Assembly (NCBI GenBank): GCA_947494695.1 | Contig: CANLWB010000010.1 | Location: forward strand, 62,001-126,000 | From: an uncultured Flavobacteriaceae bacterium | GTDB lineage: Bacteria; Bacteroidota; Bacteroidia; Flavobacteriales; Flavobacteriaceae | Length of the DNA: 64,000 nt | Direction of reading: 5' to 3' | Shown: positions 18,630 to 28,291 of the stretch, piece by piece | How positions within the stretch are numbered: the first letter of the stretch is position 1 | Layout of the letters: each line of letters starts with the position of its first letter | Notes under the pieces: generated by a model | Database searches by the model: none | What the model was told of the DNA's origin: nothing | The model's input: the letters and a program-made list of their open reading frames with translations, nothing else | Translations under genes and position numbers: made by a program

Positions 18630-20270
18630 TTAAAATTTTGATAAAAATTTCTCCAAACTTGTATCTTTTGATAAGTTGAGTTTTTTCCTCAGTCGATATC
18701 TACTTGTGTGAACCGATTGAACCGAAACGCCTAAGAGTTTAGAAATGTCTTTACTATTAAAATTGAGCTTAATGAGGGTACATAAACGTTGTTCGTTTTT
18801 GCTTAAATCGGGAAAGTTATCGCTTAGGTTTTTGTAGAATTTATTATTTATTGAAGAAAATCGTAATTTGAATTCATCCCAAAGATCAACGCTCGTGAAT
18901 GAAACAGATTTTAAGATTTTGTTTATTTCAGAAGACTTGATGCCTCCTTCCATTTGTTTAAGCTGGATTTCTAGCTTTTTTAAGAACTCGTCTTTTCTTA
19001 CTAATTGAAGTGCAGATGTTGTTATTTCTTTATCTTTTTTATCTAGGAGTGCATTGGCTTCCTGTATTTGGAACTCTTTGTTACGCTTTATAAGTTCTTT
19101 TTCTACATTATGTTTAGATCGTAGGTAAGTAAAACAGAACAGCCCAATAATAACAATTAGAGCTATTGTTACTAACAGAATCACACGTTGTAATGTTAGT
19201 ATTTTATCTGCTTGCTTTAATTCTTTAAATTGTTGTTGTTGCATGTGCTTAGCGCGATTTTTTCTTTCAAGAATATATTTATCCTTGATTTCCAAAATAT
19301 TAGAGTTGTTTTCGCTACGACTATCAAAAAATTGTGCATCCAGATTTTTTTCCATAAGTGCGTTTTCATAAGCAGATTTATAATCTCCCTTCATGACATA
19401 AAGCTTGGAAAGTTTTTGATATATCAGAGGTGAAAAGTCAATATGGCCGTTGTATTTTTTTGATATGTCTAATGCTTTTTTGTAAAAGTTATGGCTGCTA
19501 TCAATATCTAAATCATCTTTTTTAATATCTCCCCAATAACTATAAACAAGTACTAAATAGGAAGGATCATTCTTAAGAAACCAGGGTTCGATGTCTTCCA
19601 TTAAGCTCGAAGCTTCCTGGTGTTTTTTTTCCTTATTTAGAACATAAGCCTTTTCAAATTTTAAATAAGATAAGTTTGTTTGTTTGAGAAGATCTCCTTT
19701 ACTGAACAAATAACAGCTATCTAAGTACTTTTTTGCCATTTCTAGATTGTTTATTTCCCTATATGTACTAGTAAATGCGAGATAGTTTTTTACAATATGC
19801 TCTTGAGCTAACTGGTCACTTTTTATAAGTTTTTTTGTGAGGTCTAATGAAGCATTTAAGTATTTAAAAGCATATTTTGTTCGCTTGTAAAAGCTATAGA
19901 TTCTTCCTATTTCCAAGTAAATTGAAGCTTCCAGTGCTGTATTTTCGATTTTTTCAGATAATATTAAGGCATTCCAAAATTCGTCGTAAGCACTGGCATA
20001 TTGAGCCTGATTTCCATAAATATCGGCTAGTTCTAAAAGGGCATCTATGGCGTGAAGTGTATCTCCTATTTTTAAAAACTGATTATGTGTGTTTTTTAAT
20101 AGATTAATGGATATATTGGGGTTTTCGTACCTAATGTCTTTTGCGATTTTAAGATTATCTACAACAGATGAGGTTATAGAATCGTGCTGCACGGCATTTG
20201 TATCCATTATACTTAAAAAGAATATTAGGAACAGTGTTGTTACGATTCGTGGAAGATTTTTAAAATTCAC
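18630..20270 (-). CDS. TPR-transmembrane regulator with C-terminal LuxR-type HTH
   Basis: A 546-residue one-component regulator of the type found beside SusC/SusD loci in flavobacteria. Order of parts: signal or anchor segment (9-26), a TPR-rich periplasmic region (about 60-330) for sensing, a membrane helix (361-383), a cytosolic coiled coil (about 385-445), and an HTH at about 489-546 with LSKNEQRLCTLIKLNFNSKD and SVQSVHTSRYRLRKKLNL. It would bind DNA from the membrane. It lies 380 bp upstream of susC of locus 1 on the same strand, so it is the likely local regulator. A minus-strand -7 element TAAGTTTG is at 20455-20462. It lacks an autoinducer-binding domain, so it is not a quorum-sensing LuxR. 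Confidence 0.85.
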   Translation of the reverse strand: MNFKNLPRIVTTLFLIFFLSIMDTNAVQHDSITSSVVDNLKIAKDIRYENPNISINLLKNTHNQFLKIGDTLHAIDALLELADIYGNQAQYASAYDEFWNALILSEKIENTALEASIYLEIGRIYSFYKRTKYAFKYLNASLDLTKKLIKSDQLAQEHIVKNYLAFTSTYREINNLEMAKKYLDSCYLFSKGDLLKQTNLSYLKFEKAYVLNKEKKHQEASSLMEDIEPWFLKNDPSYLVLVYSYWGDIKKDDLDIDSSHNFYKKALDISKKYNGHIDFSPLIYQKLSKLYVMKGDYKSAYENALMEKNLDAQFFDSRSENNSNILEIKDKYILERKNRAKHMQQQQFKELKQADKILTLQRVILLVTIALIVIIGLFCFTYLRSKHNVEKELIKRNKEFQIQEANALLDKKDKEITTSALQLVRKDEFLKKLEIQLKQMEGGIKSSEINKILKSVSFTSVDLWDEFKLRFSSINNKFYKNLSDNFPDLSKNEQRLCTLIKLNFNSKDISKLLGVSVQSVHTSRYRLRKKLNLSKDTSLEKFLSKF

Positions 20271-20619
20271 TTATAAACTATTTTAATTACTTGCTATCTC
20301 GTGTTTGGGTTTTAAAAGACATATTAATATATAATCAATTTAAAAACAATATTTCCAAAACCCAAGCTTATTCCATTTACACTCTAAATGTACTCTATAA
20401 AATATGTCTTTTTGCGTCTTATCTATCACAAAAACCAGTTTTTTTATGTTTATGCAAACTTAGAACATAGTAGGTCCTATTTAATGGTCGAGTTAAATTT
20501 TATGTTCGATGTTCCAATTCATAACGGGACTATTATTTTAAGAACCTGCTTTAGAGGTGTATCCCCAGATGTAAAGTTCAGATTTAAAGGATTTGTACAG
20601 GACAATTTGACTTCGTGTT
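20271..20619. other. Gene-free region between the two regulators
   Basis: No convincing gene. It holds a long-spaced inverted repeat, TTGGGTTTT (20305-20313) with AAAACCCAA (20357-20365), and a minus-strand TAnnTTTG match (TAAGTTTG, 20455-20462) that could drive the TPR-HTH gene with a leader of about 175 nt. No good terminator for the hybrid sensor gene is obvious. Confidence 0.4.
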
Positions 20620-23600
20620 TTATTTGTCAAATATTTGATTGATTTTGTCTTTAGATTTCATTTTCTTGATATACTCGCTTGGTAGCACGCCAAATTGTTT
20701 TTTAAAGCATTTCGAAAAATAAGAGGCGGTATTAAAACCAGTCATATACATGATTTCTTTCACAGATAAATCACTGGTTTCCAAAAGCTGCATAGCACGT
20801 TTTAAACGAATATTTCTAATGAACTCACCCGATGAAAGTCCTGTTAATTCTTTAAATTTCATGAAGATATTCGAACGGCTAAAATTCATTTCTTTAACCA
20901 GAACCTTTACATTGAACTCAGTATTCATCATGTTTTTTTCAATTATTTCTATAGCCTGTTGCAGGAATTTTTCATCGGTGGATGTTACAGTGACTTCATT
21001 GGGCTGAGATATTATTTTTCTATTAAAACGTTTTCTTAGTTGTTCTCTATGTTCAAGAATATTCGACAGTTTTAATTTTAGTAAGTCTATGTTAAAAGGC
21101 TTTCTAATATAGTCGTCTGCACCATTTGTGAAGCCTTCTAGTTCGTTTTCTTCCGAAGCTTTGGCGGTTATCATCATCACGGGAATGTGGCTAGTTTCCT
21201 GTCTTGTTTTGAGCTGTTTGCAAAATTCAAAGCCATCCATAACGGGCATAAAAATATCTGTAAGGACGATATTAGGTTGTAAATATTTTGCCGCTTCCAG
21301 GCCTTCTTTTCCGTTTTCTGCATGATAAATGTTATAGTACGCGTTTAGGGTCTGGGATATAAAGTCTCTTATTTCATTGTGATCATCGACCACAAGAAGT
21401 ATTGGTAGTTTCGACCTTCGCTTAGAGAATATTTTATCAATAATCTCGTCATTGATGTCGCGTTGATAGCTGCTAACGTTATTGGGCATCATAAAACCGA
21501 GTGTTTTATCCTCGGACTCAAAGCTTATATTGGGAATATTTAAGTAATCCTCTTTATTCATTGGGATTTTAAAAATAAAAGTACTTCCTTTTTTATGTTC
21601 ACTTTCTACTTCAAGAGAACCTTGATGTAATTGTGCTAGTTTTTTTGAGTATGCGAGTCCAATGCCTGTCCCTTCATTGGGCTGTCTTTCCGAAAGTTTT
21701 TTATCTATATAAAAACGCTCGAATATATGTTTAATTTTATCTGGATTAATGCCAGGACCGGAATCTTTTACTTTAATGATTAAATGCTTTTTTATACCAG
21801 GAGCTCCATTAATGTTTTCTAAACTACTGAGTATTTCAATAACAATAACCCCATGATTTGGCGTAAACTTGATAGCATTGGACAAAAGGTTGTTTAGTAT
21901 TCTTTCGACTGCGTTGGGGTCGAACCAAGTCTTAATAGTATCATTATATTGATGAATTTCAATAGTTATATGTCGCTTTTTACTTAAAAACTGAAATGGT
22001 TCTATAAGTTCGTTTATAAATTCTATAATACTACTCTTATAGAGTGTTAATGTCATTTTGCCTTTATCCATTCTTCTGAAACCAAGCAATTGATTAACCA
22101 GGCGTAGCAGCGAATCTGTATTCTTCTGCATGAGACTGAGTTGCTGTAACACAACTTTTTTGTCTAATTGGACATAAGATTGTCTAAGGTATTCCAGCGG
22201 GCCTTTAATCAAGGTTAATGGCGTTCGAATTTCATGTGATATGTTCGTGAAGAATTCTATTTTAAGCTGTTGTAACTCTTCGTTTTTTTCTTTTTCCAGA
22301 TGTTCTAATTCTAATTGATGCTTTTTGGTTGTGTTTATTATGGTGTATTTTCTAAAAGCAATTAAAAGACCAACAAGTACTAAAGAATACAGAAAATAAG
22401 CTGCGTTAGAAAGCCAAAAAGGAGGGCTTATGTTGATTTTAATTTGAGCGGGGGTTTGGTCCCACAATCCATCATTGTTAGTAGCCTTTACAAAAAATGT
22501 ATATGTTCCTGGTTCAAGGTTCGTATAGGACGCAAAACGTTTATTTGATGTTGTTTGTTCCCAATGTGTTTCGAAGCCATCTAATTTATAGGAGAACTGG
22601 TTTTTTTGTGAAGCAGCATAGTGTAGGGAGGAAAACTCGAACGAGATATTATTTTCGAAATATTTGAGGTCAATTTCTTGGGTTTTACTTACTGTTTTTT
22701 TTAAGAGAATCCTGTTGTTAATTTTATCTCTAACAGAAACAGGTTTGTTGGATATTAAAAACCTGGTAATGATTGTTTCCGGTTCGAAGGTATTTTCAAT
22801 TAGGTTTTTTGGAAAAAAAACATTGAAACCATTGATTCCGCCAAAGAGCATTTCTCCGTTCCTCCTTCTAATGCATGATAGTTCCTGAAATTCATTGCTT
22901 TGAAGGCCGTCGTTAACATTGTAATTTTTAAAGGTTTCGGTTTCGGGATTGAATTTCGAAAGCCCTTTATTTGTTGATAACCAGAGGTTTCCTTCTTCAT
23001 CTTCAAGAATGCCTTTTACAACCTTATTAGGTAAGCCGTCTTTTTCCGAATATCTTTTAAACGTAAAGATACCACTTCCAGATTCTTGGACAACTTTGTT
23101 TAGTCCACCACCAAAGGTTCCCAACCAGATGTCTCCTTTACTGCTTTCAAAAATGGGTAAGATGTAATTATGACTTAACGATGTGCTATCTCCATAAATG
23201 TTTTTGTAAACTTCGAATTTTGGATATTTTTTGGAAGCTTCGTTTTTAGAAAGGTAGCTTAGACCATCTGCTGTACCAAACCATAAATTACCCTTACTGT
23301 CTTCGCAAATATCGCGTATAATGTCGTTTGAAATACTTTTAGGGTTGTTTTGGTCGAAGCTGAAATTGTCTTTTATATAGTTCTCATTATATTCTGATGC
23401 TATCCACCTGTAAAGTCCATCACTATAGGTTCCAATCCAAATGGTTCCATTTTGACCACTAACAAGTGAAAAGACACTTGAACTTATTTCGGGTATTGGA
23501 ACAATTTTCGATTTTTCTATCTTATTAAGGTTCGTAATATCCATTTCATATAACCCAATGGAGTTTTCTCCACCAAAAAGAAGAATCTTTTTATTTCTCC

Positions 23601-24903
23601 TTTCTATTTCTGTAATTGTAAATACTTTTGGGATGGAGTTAAAATTCACGAAATCTTTGTATGTGCCGTTGTTTCTAATCATATTTAGTCCGCCGCCTTC
23701 TGTTCCAACCCACATATTGCCATGACTATCTTCATGAAAATACTTGACATTATCATGGCTTAAACTATTGTTGTCTAACGTTTTTCTAACATGTTGAAAT
23801 TGCTTCCTTTCCAGGTCGAGTTTATTAACACCACCTCCCTTTGTTCCGGCCCAAATAATACCGGTTCGATCTTTGTATAAGAAGTTAATATTGTTTTTGC
23901 TAATACTATTAGGTTTTCTGGGGTCGTAGGTGAACCTCTCGTTTATTTGGGGGAATTCTGAGTTAGGATTATATTTTAAATGTAATAGTCCGTTTTCTGT
24001 TCCAACCCAAATGTCATTGTTATTATCGATTATAAAAGAGTTGGCAACGTCATCTACAATCTTTTTGATTTCTAGTTTGTCTGTTCTCTTTGATTGATAG
24101 TAGAGCCCTGCCTGTGTTGCAATAATTAAACGTCCGTCCTTATCTTCTCCAATACAATGCACCGATCTGGCTGGCAGATCAAGGTCGTTATTAACAAAAC
24201 GAAAATACATATCTCCGTTTGGTTCCCTTGAAAGCTTATAAAGCCCTCTATAACCTCCGGTCCATAATTGACCTTTACTATCTTCGTATATGGTGTTAAC
24301 AGATTGAATATTGTGACCAATTATATAAGGTTCCTGTTGTGCTTTGAAACGCTGAAACTCCACAGAGTCTCTGCCTTTTTCCAGATCCAGCATATTTAAT
24401 CCCTTATTGGTTCCAATCCATAATCGATTTTCTTTATCTCTATAAACGGCAGCGATATAATCACTATTTATGCTTTTTATATTGTCCTTTTCGTATTTAT
24501 ATGTGGTAAATTCTTCGGTAGATCTATCGAAAAACAAGAGCCCCCCACCAGTGGTAGCTATCCAAAAATTTCCATCTTTGTCTTCAGCAAGATCGAAAAT
24601 CAAATTACTTGTAATACTACCAGGTTTGTTGGGGTCTAGGTTAAATATTTTAAACGAATAGCCATCGTATTTGTTGAGTCCGTCGTGGGTAGCAAACCAC
24701 ATAAACCCATCTCTATCTTGATGGATTTTATTGATGTCACTTTGAGATAAACCATTATTGGTATTAATGCGTTCGAAGTACCCCAGGCTTTGAGAACTAC
24801 TTATAGTTTGATAGGAGAAACAGAGCATAAAAATGTAGATACCAATACATGTCTTTGTTTTTGTAATGATAAGTTTTATTTTTTTGCCTCTTATAATTAT
24901 CAT
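20620..24903 (-). CDS. Hybrid two-component system sensor/regulator (HTCS) of locus 2
   Basis: A single-protein two-component system of about 1427 residues. Order: N-terminal signal anchor, periplasmic two-component-regulator propeller repeats (about 40-750, many GLWxGTxxGL units), a Y_Y_Y domain (about 770-835), a membrane helix near 845-865, the histidine kinase with H890 in ISHEIRTPL, an ATPase with NLLSNAIKF and GTGIGLAYSKKL, a receiver with Asp1216 in LTDIFMP, and an AraC-type HTH from about 1320 (TGFNTASYFSKCFKKQFG). I prefer the ATG at 24903 over the TTG at 24915, which overlaps the preceding gene. It is last in the susC-susD-propeller operon, so the system probably controls its own supply. 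Confidence 0.94.
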   Translation of the reverse strand: MIIIRGKKIKLIITKTKTCIGIYIFMLCFSYQTISSSQSLGYFERINTNNGLSQSDINKIHQDRDGFMWFATHDGLNKYDGYSFKIFNLDPNKPGSITSNLIFDLAEDKDGNFWIATTGGGLLFFDRSTEEFTTYKYEKDNIKSINSDYIAAVYRDKENRLWIGTNKGLNMLDLEKGRDSVEFQRFKAQQEPYIIGHNIQSVNTIYEDSKGQLWTGGYRGLYKLSREPNGDMYFRFVNNDLDLPARSVHCIGEDKDGRLIIATQAGLYYQSKRTDKLEIKKIVDDVANSFIIDNNNDIWVGTENGLLHLKYNPNSEFPQINERFTYDPRKPNSISKNNINFLYKDRTGIIWAGTKGGGVNKLDLERKQFQHVRKTLDNNSLSHDNVKYFHEDSHGNMWVGTEGGGLNMIRNNGTYKDFVNFNSIPKVFTITEIERRNKKILLFGGENSIGLYEMDITNLNKIEKSKIVPIPEISSSVFSLVSGQNGTIWIGTYSDGLYRWIASEYNENYIKDNFSFDQNNPKSISNDIIRDICEDSKGNLWFGTADGLSYLSKNEASKKYPKFEVYKNIYGDSTSLSHNYILPIFESSKGDIWLGTFGGGLNKVVQESGSGIFTFKRYSEKDGLPNKVVKGILEDEEGNLWLSTNKGLSKFNPETETFKNYNVNDGLQSNEFQELSCIRRRNGEMLFGGINGFNVFFPKNLIENTFEPETIITRFLISNKPVSVRDKINNRILLKKTVSKTQEIDLKYFENNISFEFSSLHYAASQKNQFSYKLDGFETHWEQTTSNKRFASYTNLEPGTYTFFVKATNNDGLWDQTPAQIKINISPPFWLSNAAYFLYSLVLVGLLIAFRKYTIINTTKKHQLELEHLEKEKNEELQQLKIEFFTNISHEIRTPLTLIKGPLEYLRQSYVQLDKKVVLQQLSLMQKNTDSLLRLVNQLLGFRRMDKGKMTLTLYKSSIIEFINELIEPFQFLSKKRHITIEIHQYNDTIKTWFDPNAVERILNNLLSNAIKFTPNHGVIVIEILSSLENINGAPGIKKHLIIKVKDSGPGINPDKIKHIFERFYIDKKLSERQPNEGTGIGLAYSKKLAQLHQGSLEVESEHKKGSTFIFKIPMNKEDYLNIPNISFESEDKTLGFMMPNNVSSYQRDINDEIIDKIFSKRRSKLPILLVVDDHNEIRDFISQTLNAYYNIYHAENGKEGLEAAKYLQPNIVLTDIFMPVMDGFEFCKQLKTRQETSHIPVMMITAKASEENELEGFTNGADDYIRKPFNIDLLKLKLSNILEHREQLRKRFNRKIISQPNEVTVTSTDEKFLQQAIEIIEKNMMNTEFNVKVLVKEMNFSRSNIFMKFKELTGLSSGEFIRNIRLKRAMQLLETSDLSVKEIMYMTGFNTASYFSKCFKKQFGVLPSEYIKKMKSKDKINQIFDK

Positions 24904-24911
24904 ATTCGGAA

Positions 24912-27900
24912 TCAACCTTTATTAAGTATCAATAACCTTAATTTGTTATTATTTGGAGCAATTAGGTAAGCGGGGACTTTGTCTTTCCCTAAATGAATTG
25001 GTTTGATATCTCTAATTTCGCCATTGACAAACAAACCTGTATCGCTAGAACTTAAAACAGTAAACCCATTAGGGCTTCCTTTAAGAACGGTTGTTAGGCT
25101 GGCGTCGTTGCGAGGAGTTTCTACTTCTGAACCATATAGGTTGCCTCCTATTAGAAGATCGGGGTATTCATCACCGTTATAGTCAAAGTTAACAAATTTA
25201 TTTATAGAAGAGAATTGAGACCGATTTGGAAGTTTTTCTAGCTCAAATGTTCCATCTCCATTATTTTTTATAAGATGATGTGCAAATGTTTGGGCTTTAT
25301 AGTTTAAAGACCCTTTTAGCATGCCTTCTCCATAAATATCTATCAAATCTGCATTAGCAAAGGATTCAAAAGTTTTGAATCTTGCTTTTATTGCAGGCAC
25401 TTGTTGTGATGAACACTCGCGCCCCCTTAATGGGAGTTTGGTTCCGTTTTTTTCGTAGCTCAAAACAATATCTGAAGCACCATTTTCATCGAAATCATTA
25501 GCATACACCTCGAAAGGGTTCGTTTTACTAGCTTTGTACTTGTAATTTAATCCCAGATTCCCGGCGAGATAGTCCATGTCACCATCGTTATCCACATCTA
25601 ACTTTTTAAGGCTATACCACCACCCTGTATAATCTTCGAGCCCGAGCCTGTTAGTTTCTTCTTCAAACCCGGTTCCCGTGTTTTTAAAAAATCTTATGGG
25701 CATCCATTCTCCGGTTAGTATTAGGTCCAAATGACCATCTTTATTGTAATCATCCCAAACGGCACTGGTTACTAGACCTGCCTTGTTTAAATCTGGAGCC
25801 AGTGCTGTGGTTACATTGGTATATTTAATGGTAGTATCCTTTCCTCCGTCGTTTCTTAAAATATAACTTTGGGCAGGGTATGGGTAGTGTCCTGGTGTTA
25901 TGCGGCCTCCAACAAATAGGTCGAGGTCTCCATCGTTGTCGTAATCCCCAAATTCGATACTTTGTCCGCTTGCTTTTATTGTGGGTAAAGACGTATTGGT
26001 TTTAATAAAACCGTTAGGAGTATTTACATATAGCCTATCCTGGTAGGTCTCAATTGATTTATTTTTGTCGTTACCACCACTTACAACGTACAGATCCAAA
26101 TCGTTATCATTATCGGCATCAAACAACAGGGCGCCCGTATCTTCATAAGATGCGTCTTTTGTCCAAGGTCCATCGAAAACGTTAAATGTACGGTCATCAT
26201 TCTGAAGATATAGGGCAGCTGAGTGTCCTGTTGCATTCCCAATAAAAAAATCTTCTAATCCGTCGTTGTTGACATCGCCCACAGTAAGGGCGGGGCCACA
26301 TTGCGAATATTTATGAGGTAGAAGAGTTTCATATTTAAAATCGTTATAAAGGTCTTCTTTATGAAAGAAAGTAATTCCAGAAGCCTCTGTTATATCTTTA
26401 AATTTGTTTTTAGTAATGCTTTTGTTTGGCTTAGAAACGGCATTTTTATAGTCAACTTGAATTAATGTATTGGTTTTAAGTTGCTTTAAAATTTGTTTAC
26501 TTCCGTCTGGCCAGATAATATTTAGTGTATCAATTATATTGTTTTTACCAACTCCGAAATGAAGTATAGTTTCGGTGCTAGATTGATAGCCTCTGGTTGT
26601 TGTTAGTTCTTGCGTTTGTTCTAAACCGGGTGTTTTAAGACGAACTTTAGTGCCAAGGCCAAAAGGATTTTTGGAAGGGCCATTGAGCTTTATTTTTATG
26701 TAATTCCGTTGTAGTTTTTGCGCTTCGTTAACGTAAATAGATGCCGGACTGTCCATGTTATTTATAACAAGATCCATGTCACCATCGTTATCTAAATCTG
26801 CACAGGTAAACCCATTTGAAAACCCTTTTTCATCAAGTCTCCAGTCTTTTGTGGTTTTAGAGAATGTAAAATCTCCATTGTTTTTGTAGGCATAGTTAGA
26901 AATTGGGGTGCTTGGTAATCGTTTAAAGTCGAGCTGTTTTTTATTACCAAAGTGTTTTTCCATGTTATACTCGGCATTAACATCGTTGTTGTTCACGTCT
27001 CGTTTTACACCATTGCTAATAAATACATCTTTCCAACCGTCATTATCAAAATCACAAAATATAGCCCCCCAACTCCAGTCTGTAGTGGCCATTCCTGCAA
27101 ATCTTGAAATATCGCTAAGAATAGGTAGGTTATCCTTATTTATACCATTGTTTAATTGCAATGAATTTTGCATGTATTGATGATTAAAACCTAGGTCGAC
27201 TGCCTGGTAGAAGGTTTCCGGGCTCATACTGGCCATATTGGTTTTGGATCGGCTGTAATCTTCTGCAGTCATATCTACCTGCAGTAGATCTGTTAGTCCG
27301 TCATTATTAAAGTCTGATGCATCTATACCCATTCCAAACATTGAGGTGTGTCGTGATATTTTGTTGGAAACTTCATTAAAGGTGCCGTCTCCATTGTTTA
27401 GATACATGTAGTCCGGGACATTAAAATCGTTGGAGAGGTACAAATCTTTATAACCATCGTTATTGAAATCTGAAGCAACAATACCAAGCGTAAGTCCAAA
27501 ACGTTGTACACCTGCTGTTGTGGTTACATCTTCAAAAGAGCCATTTCCGTTATTTTTATATAAATGGCCCGAATCCTCAAACCGGTTTAAGTCCATTTTG
27601 CTCTTGTAATACATATTCCCCATACTTACTAGTACGTTGGGGTAATTGGCGACAAAAAGATCTAACAAACCATCGTTGTTATAATCGAAAAAAGTAGACT
27701 GTATAGATTTACTTTTGTCGGCTACACCGTAAGATTCGGCTTGTTCCGAAAATGTATTGTCTCCATTATTTATAAATAACTGATTGGCACTATTTCCAGA
27801 TTTTCCCGAGACACTTAGGTAAATATCTAACAAACCATCATTATTAACATCTGCCATCGTAGTGCCAGAGTACCATCTGGAATCTCCAGCTACACCTGCC

Positions 27901-28220
27901 GAGTGTGTAATGTCCTCAAAGGTTAGGTCTCCTTTATTTAGATACAGTTTGTTTGATACTAAATTGCCTGTGAAATAGAGGTCAGGCAACCCATCATTGT
28001 TGATATCTCCAGAAGATACGCCACTACCTAGATAAAGGAAAGGGTAGTTGAAGTAATTAAGTGTATCGTTTTCAATAATAGTATTAGAAAAAAAAACTTG
28101 TGAGTGTTCTTTATCTAGAGGTGTGAATGTGATAAGGTTCTTCTGAACGTTTTTTTTAGAGCATGAGAAAACAAATATAATAGTAGTAAGAACAAGTATT
28201 ATGTTATTTAAACGCATCAT
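24912..28220 (-). CDS. FG-GAP/VCBS-repeat lipoprotein with ASPIC/UnbV domain (locus 2)
   Basis: A paralogue of the locus 1 propeller protein with the same architecture, 1102 residues. The lipobox is VFSC with Cys20, but the residues after it are SKKN, not acidic, so surface export is less certain than for the locus 1 copy. Fourteen calcium-loop motifs are seen, from DINNDGLPD (72) to DYNGDEYPD, including DLDNDGDMD near 475. The ASPIC/UnbV domain spans about 519-591. It lies 71 bp after susD of locus 2, across a stem-loop, and its stop is 8 bp from the hybrid sensor ATG, so propeller and sensor are co-transcribed. Confidence 0.9.
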   Translation of the reverse strand: MMRLNNIILVLTTIIFVFSCSKKNVQKNLITFTPLDKEHSQVFFSNTIIENDTLNYFNYPFLYLGSGVSSGDINNDGLPDLYFTGNLVSNKLYLNKGDLTFEDITHSAGVAGDSRWYSGTTMADVNNDGLLDIYLSVSGKSGNSANQLFINNGDNTFSEQAESYGVADKSKSIQSTFFDYNNDGLLDLFVANYPNVLVSMGNMYYKSKMDLNRFEDSGHLYKNNGNGSFEDVTTTAGVQRFGLTLGIVASDFNNDGYKDLYLSNDFNVPDYMYLNNGDGTFNEVSNKISRHTSMFGMGIDASDFNNDGLTDLLQVDMTAEDYSRSKTNMASMSPETFYQAVDLGFNHQYMQNSLQLNNGINKDNLPILSDISRFAGMATTDWSWGAIFCDFDNDGWKDVFISNGVKRDVNNNDVNAEYNMEKHFGNKKQLDFKRLPSTPISNYAYKNNGDFTFSKTTKDWRLDEKGFSNGFTCADLDNDGDMDLVINNMDSPASIYVNEAQKLQRNYIKIKLNGPSKNPFGLGTKVRLKTPGLEQTQELTTTRGYQSSTETILHFGVGKNNIIDTLNIIWPDGSKQILKQLKTNTLIQVDYKNAVSKPNKSITKNKFKDITEASGITFFHKEDLYNDFKYETLLPHKYSQCGPALTVGDVNNDGLEDFFIGNATGHSAALYLQNDDRTFNVFDGPWTKDASYEDTGALLFDADNDNDLDLYVVSGGNDKNKSIETYQDRLYVNTPNGFIKTNTSLPTIKASGQSIEFGDYDNDGDLDLFVGGRITPGHYPYPAQSYILRNDGGKDTTIKYTNVTTALAPDLNKAGLVTSAVWDDYNKDGHLDLILTGEWMPIRFFKNTGTGFEEETNRLGLEDYTGWWYSLKKLDVDNDGDMDYLAGNLGLNYKYKASKTNPFEVYANDFDENGASDIVLSYEKNGTKLPLRGRECSSQQVPAIKARFKTFESFANADLIDIYGEGMLKGSLNYKAQTFAHHLIKNNGDGTFELEKLPNRSQFSSINKFVNFDYNGDEYPDLLIGGNLYGSEVETPRNDASLTTVLKGSPNGFTVLSSSDTGLFVNGEIRDIKPIHLGKDKVPAYLIAPNNNKLRLLILNKG

Positions 28221-28234
28221 ATAATTTTAGGAAT

Positions 28235-28266
28235 GGCCACCAATCCAAAACTATGAATTGATGGCC
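28235..28266 (-). promoter_or_regulatory. Stem-loop between susD and the propeller gene of locus 2
   Basis: Minus-strand RNA would pair GGCCAUCAAU with AUUGGUGGCC (10 bp including one G-U) around a 12-nt loop. It has no U-run after it, so it is a weak terminator or an mRNA-stability element. Its place matches the terminator of locus 1. Confidence 0.55.
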
Positions 28267-28291
28267 TTTCAAACAAATTAAACTTAAACTT

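Noticed and set aside
18630-20270. LuxR-type HTH suggesting quorum sensing
   Set aside because: There is no autoinducer-binding domain and no synthase; TPR plus a membrane helix points to a local one-component regulator.
20388-20642. 84-residue open frame between the two regulators
   Set aside because: It overlaps the end of the hybrid sensor gene on the other strand, lacks a promoter and shows no recognisable protein character.
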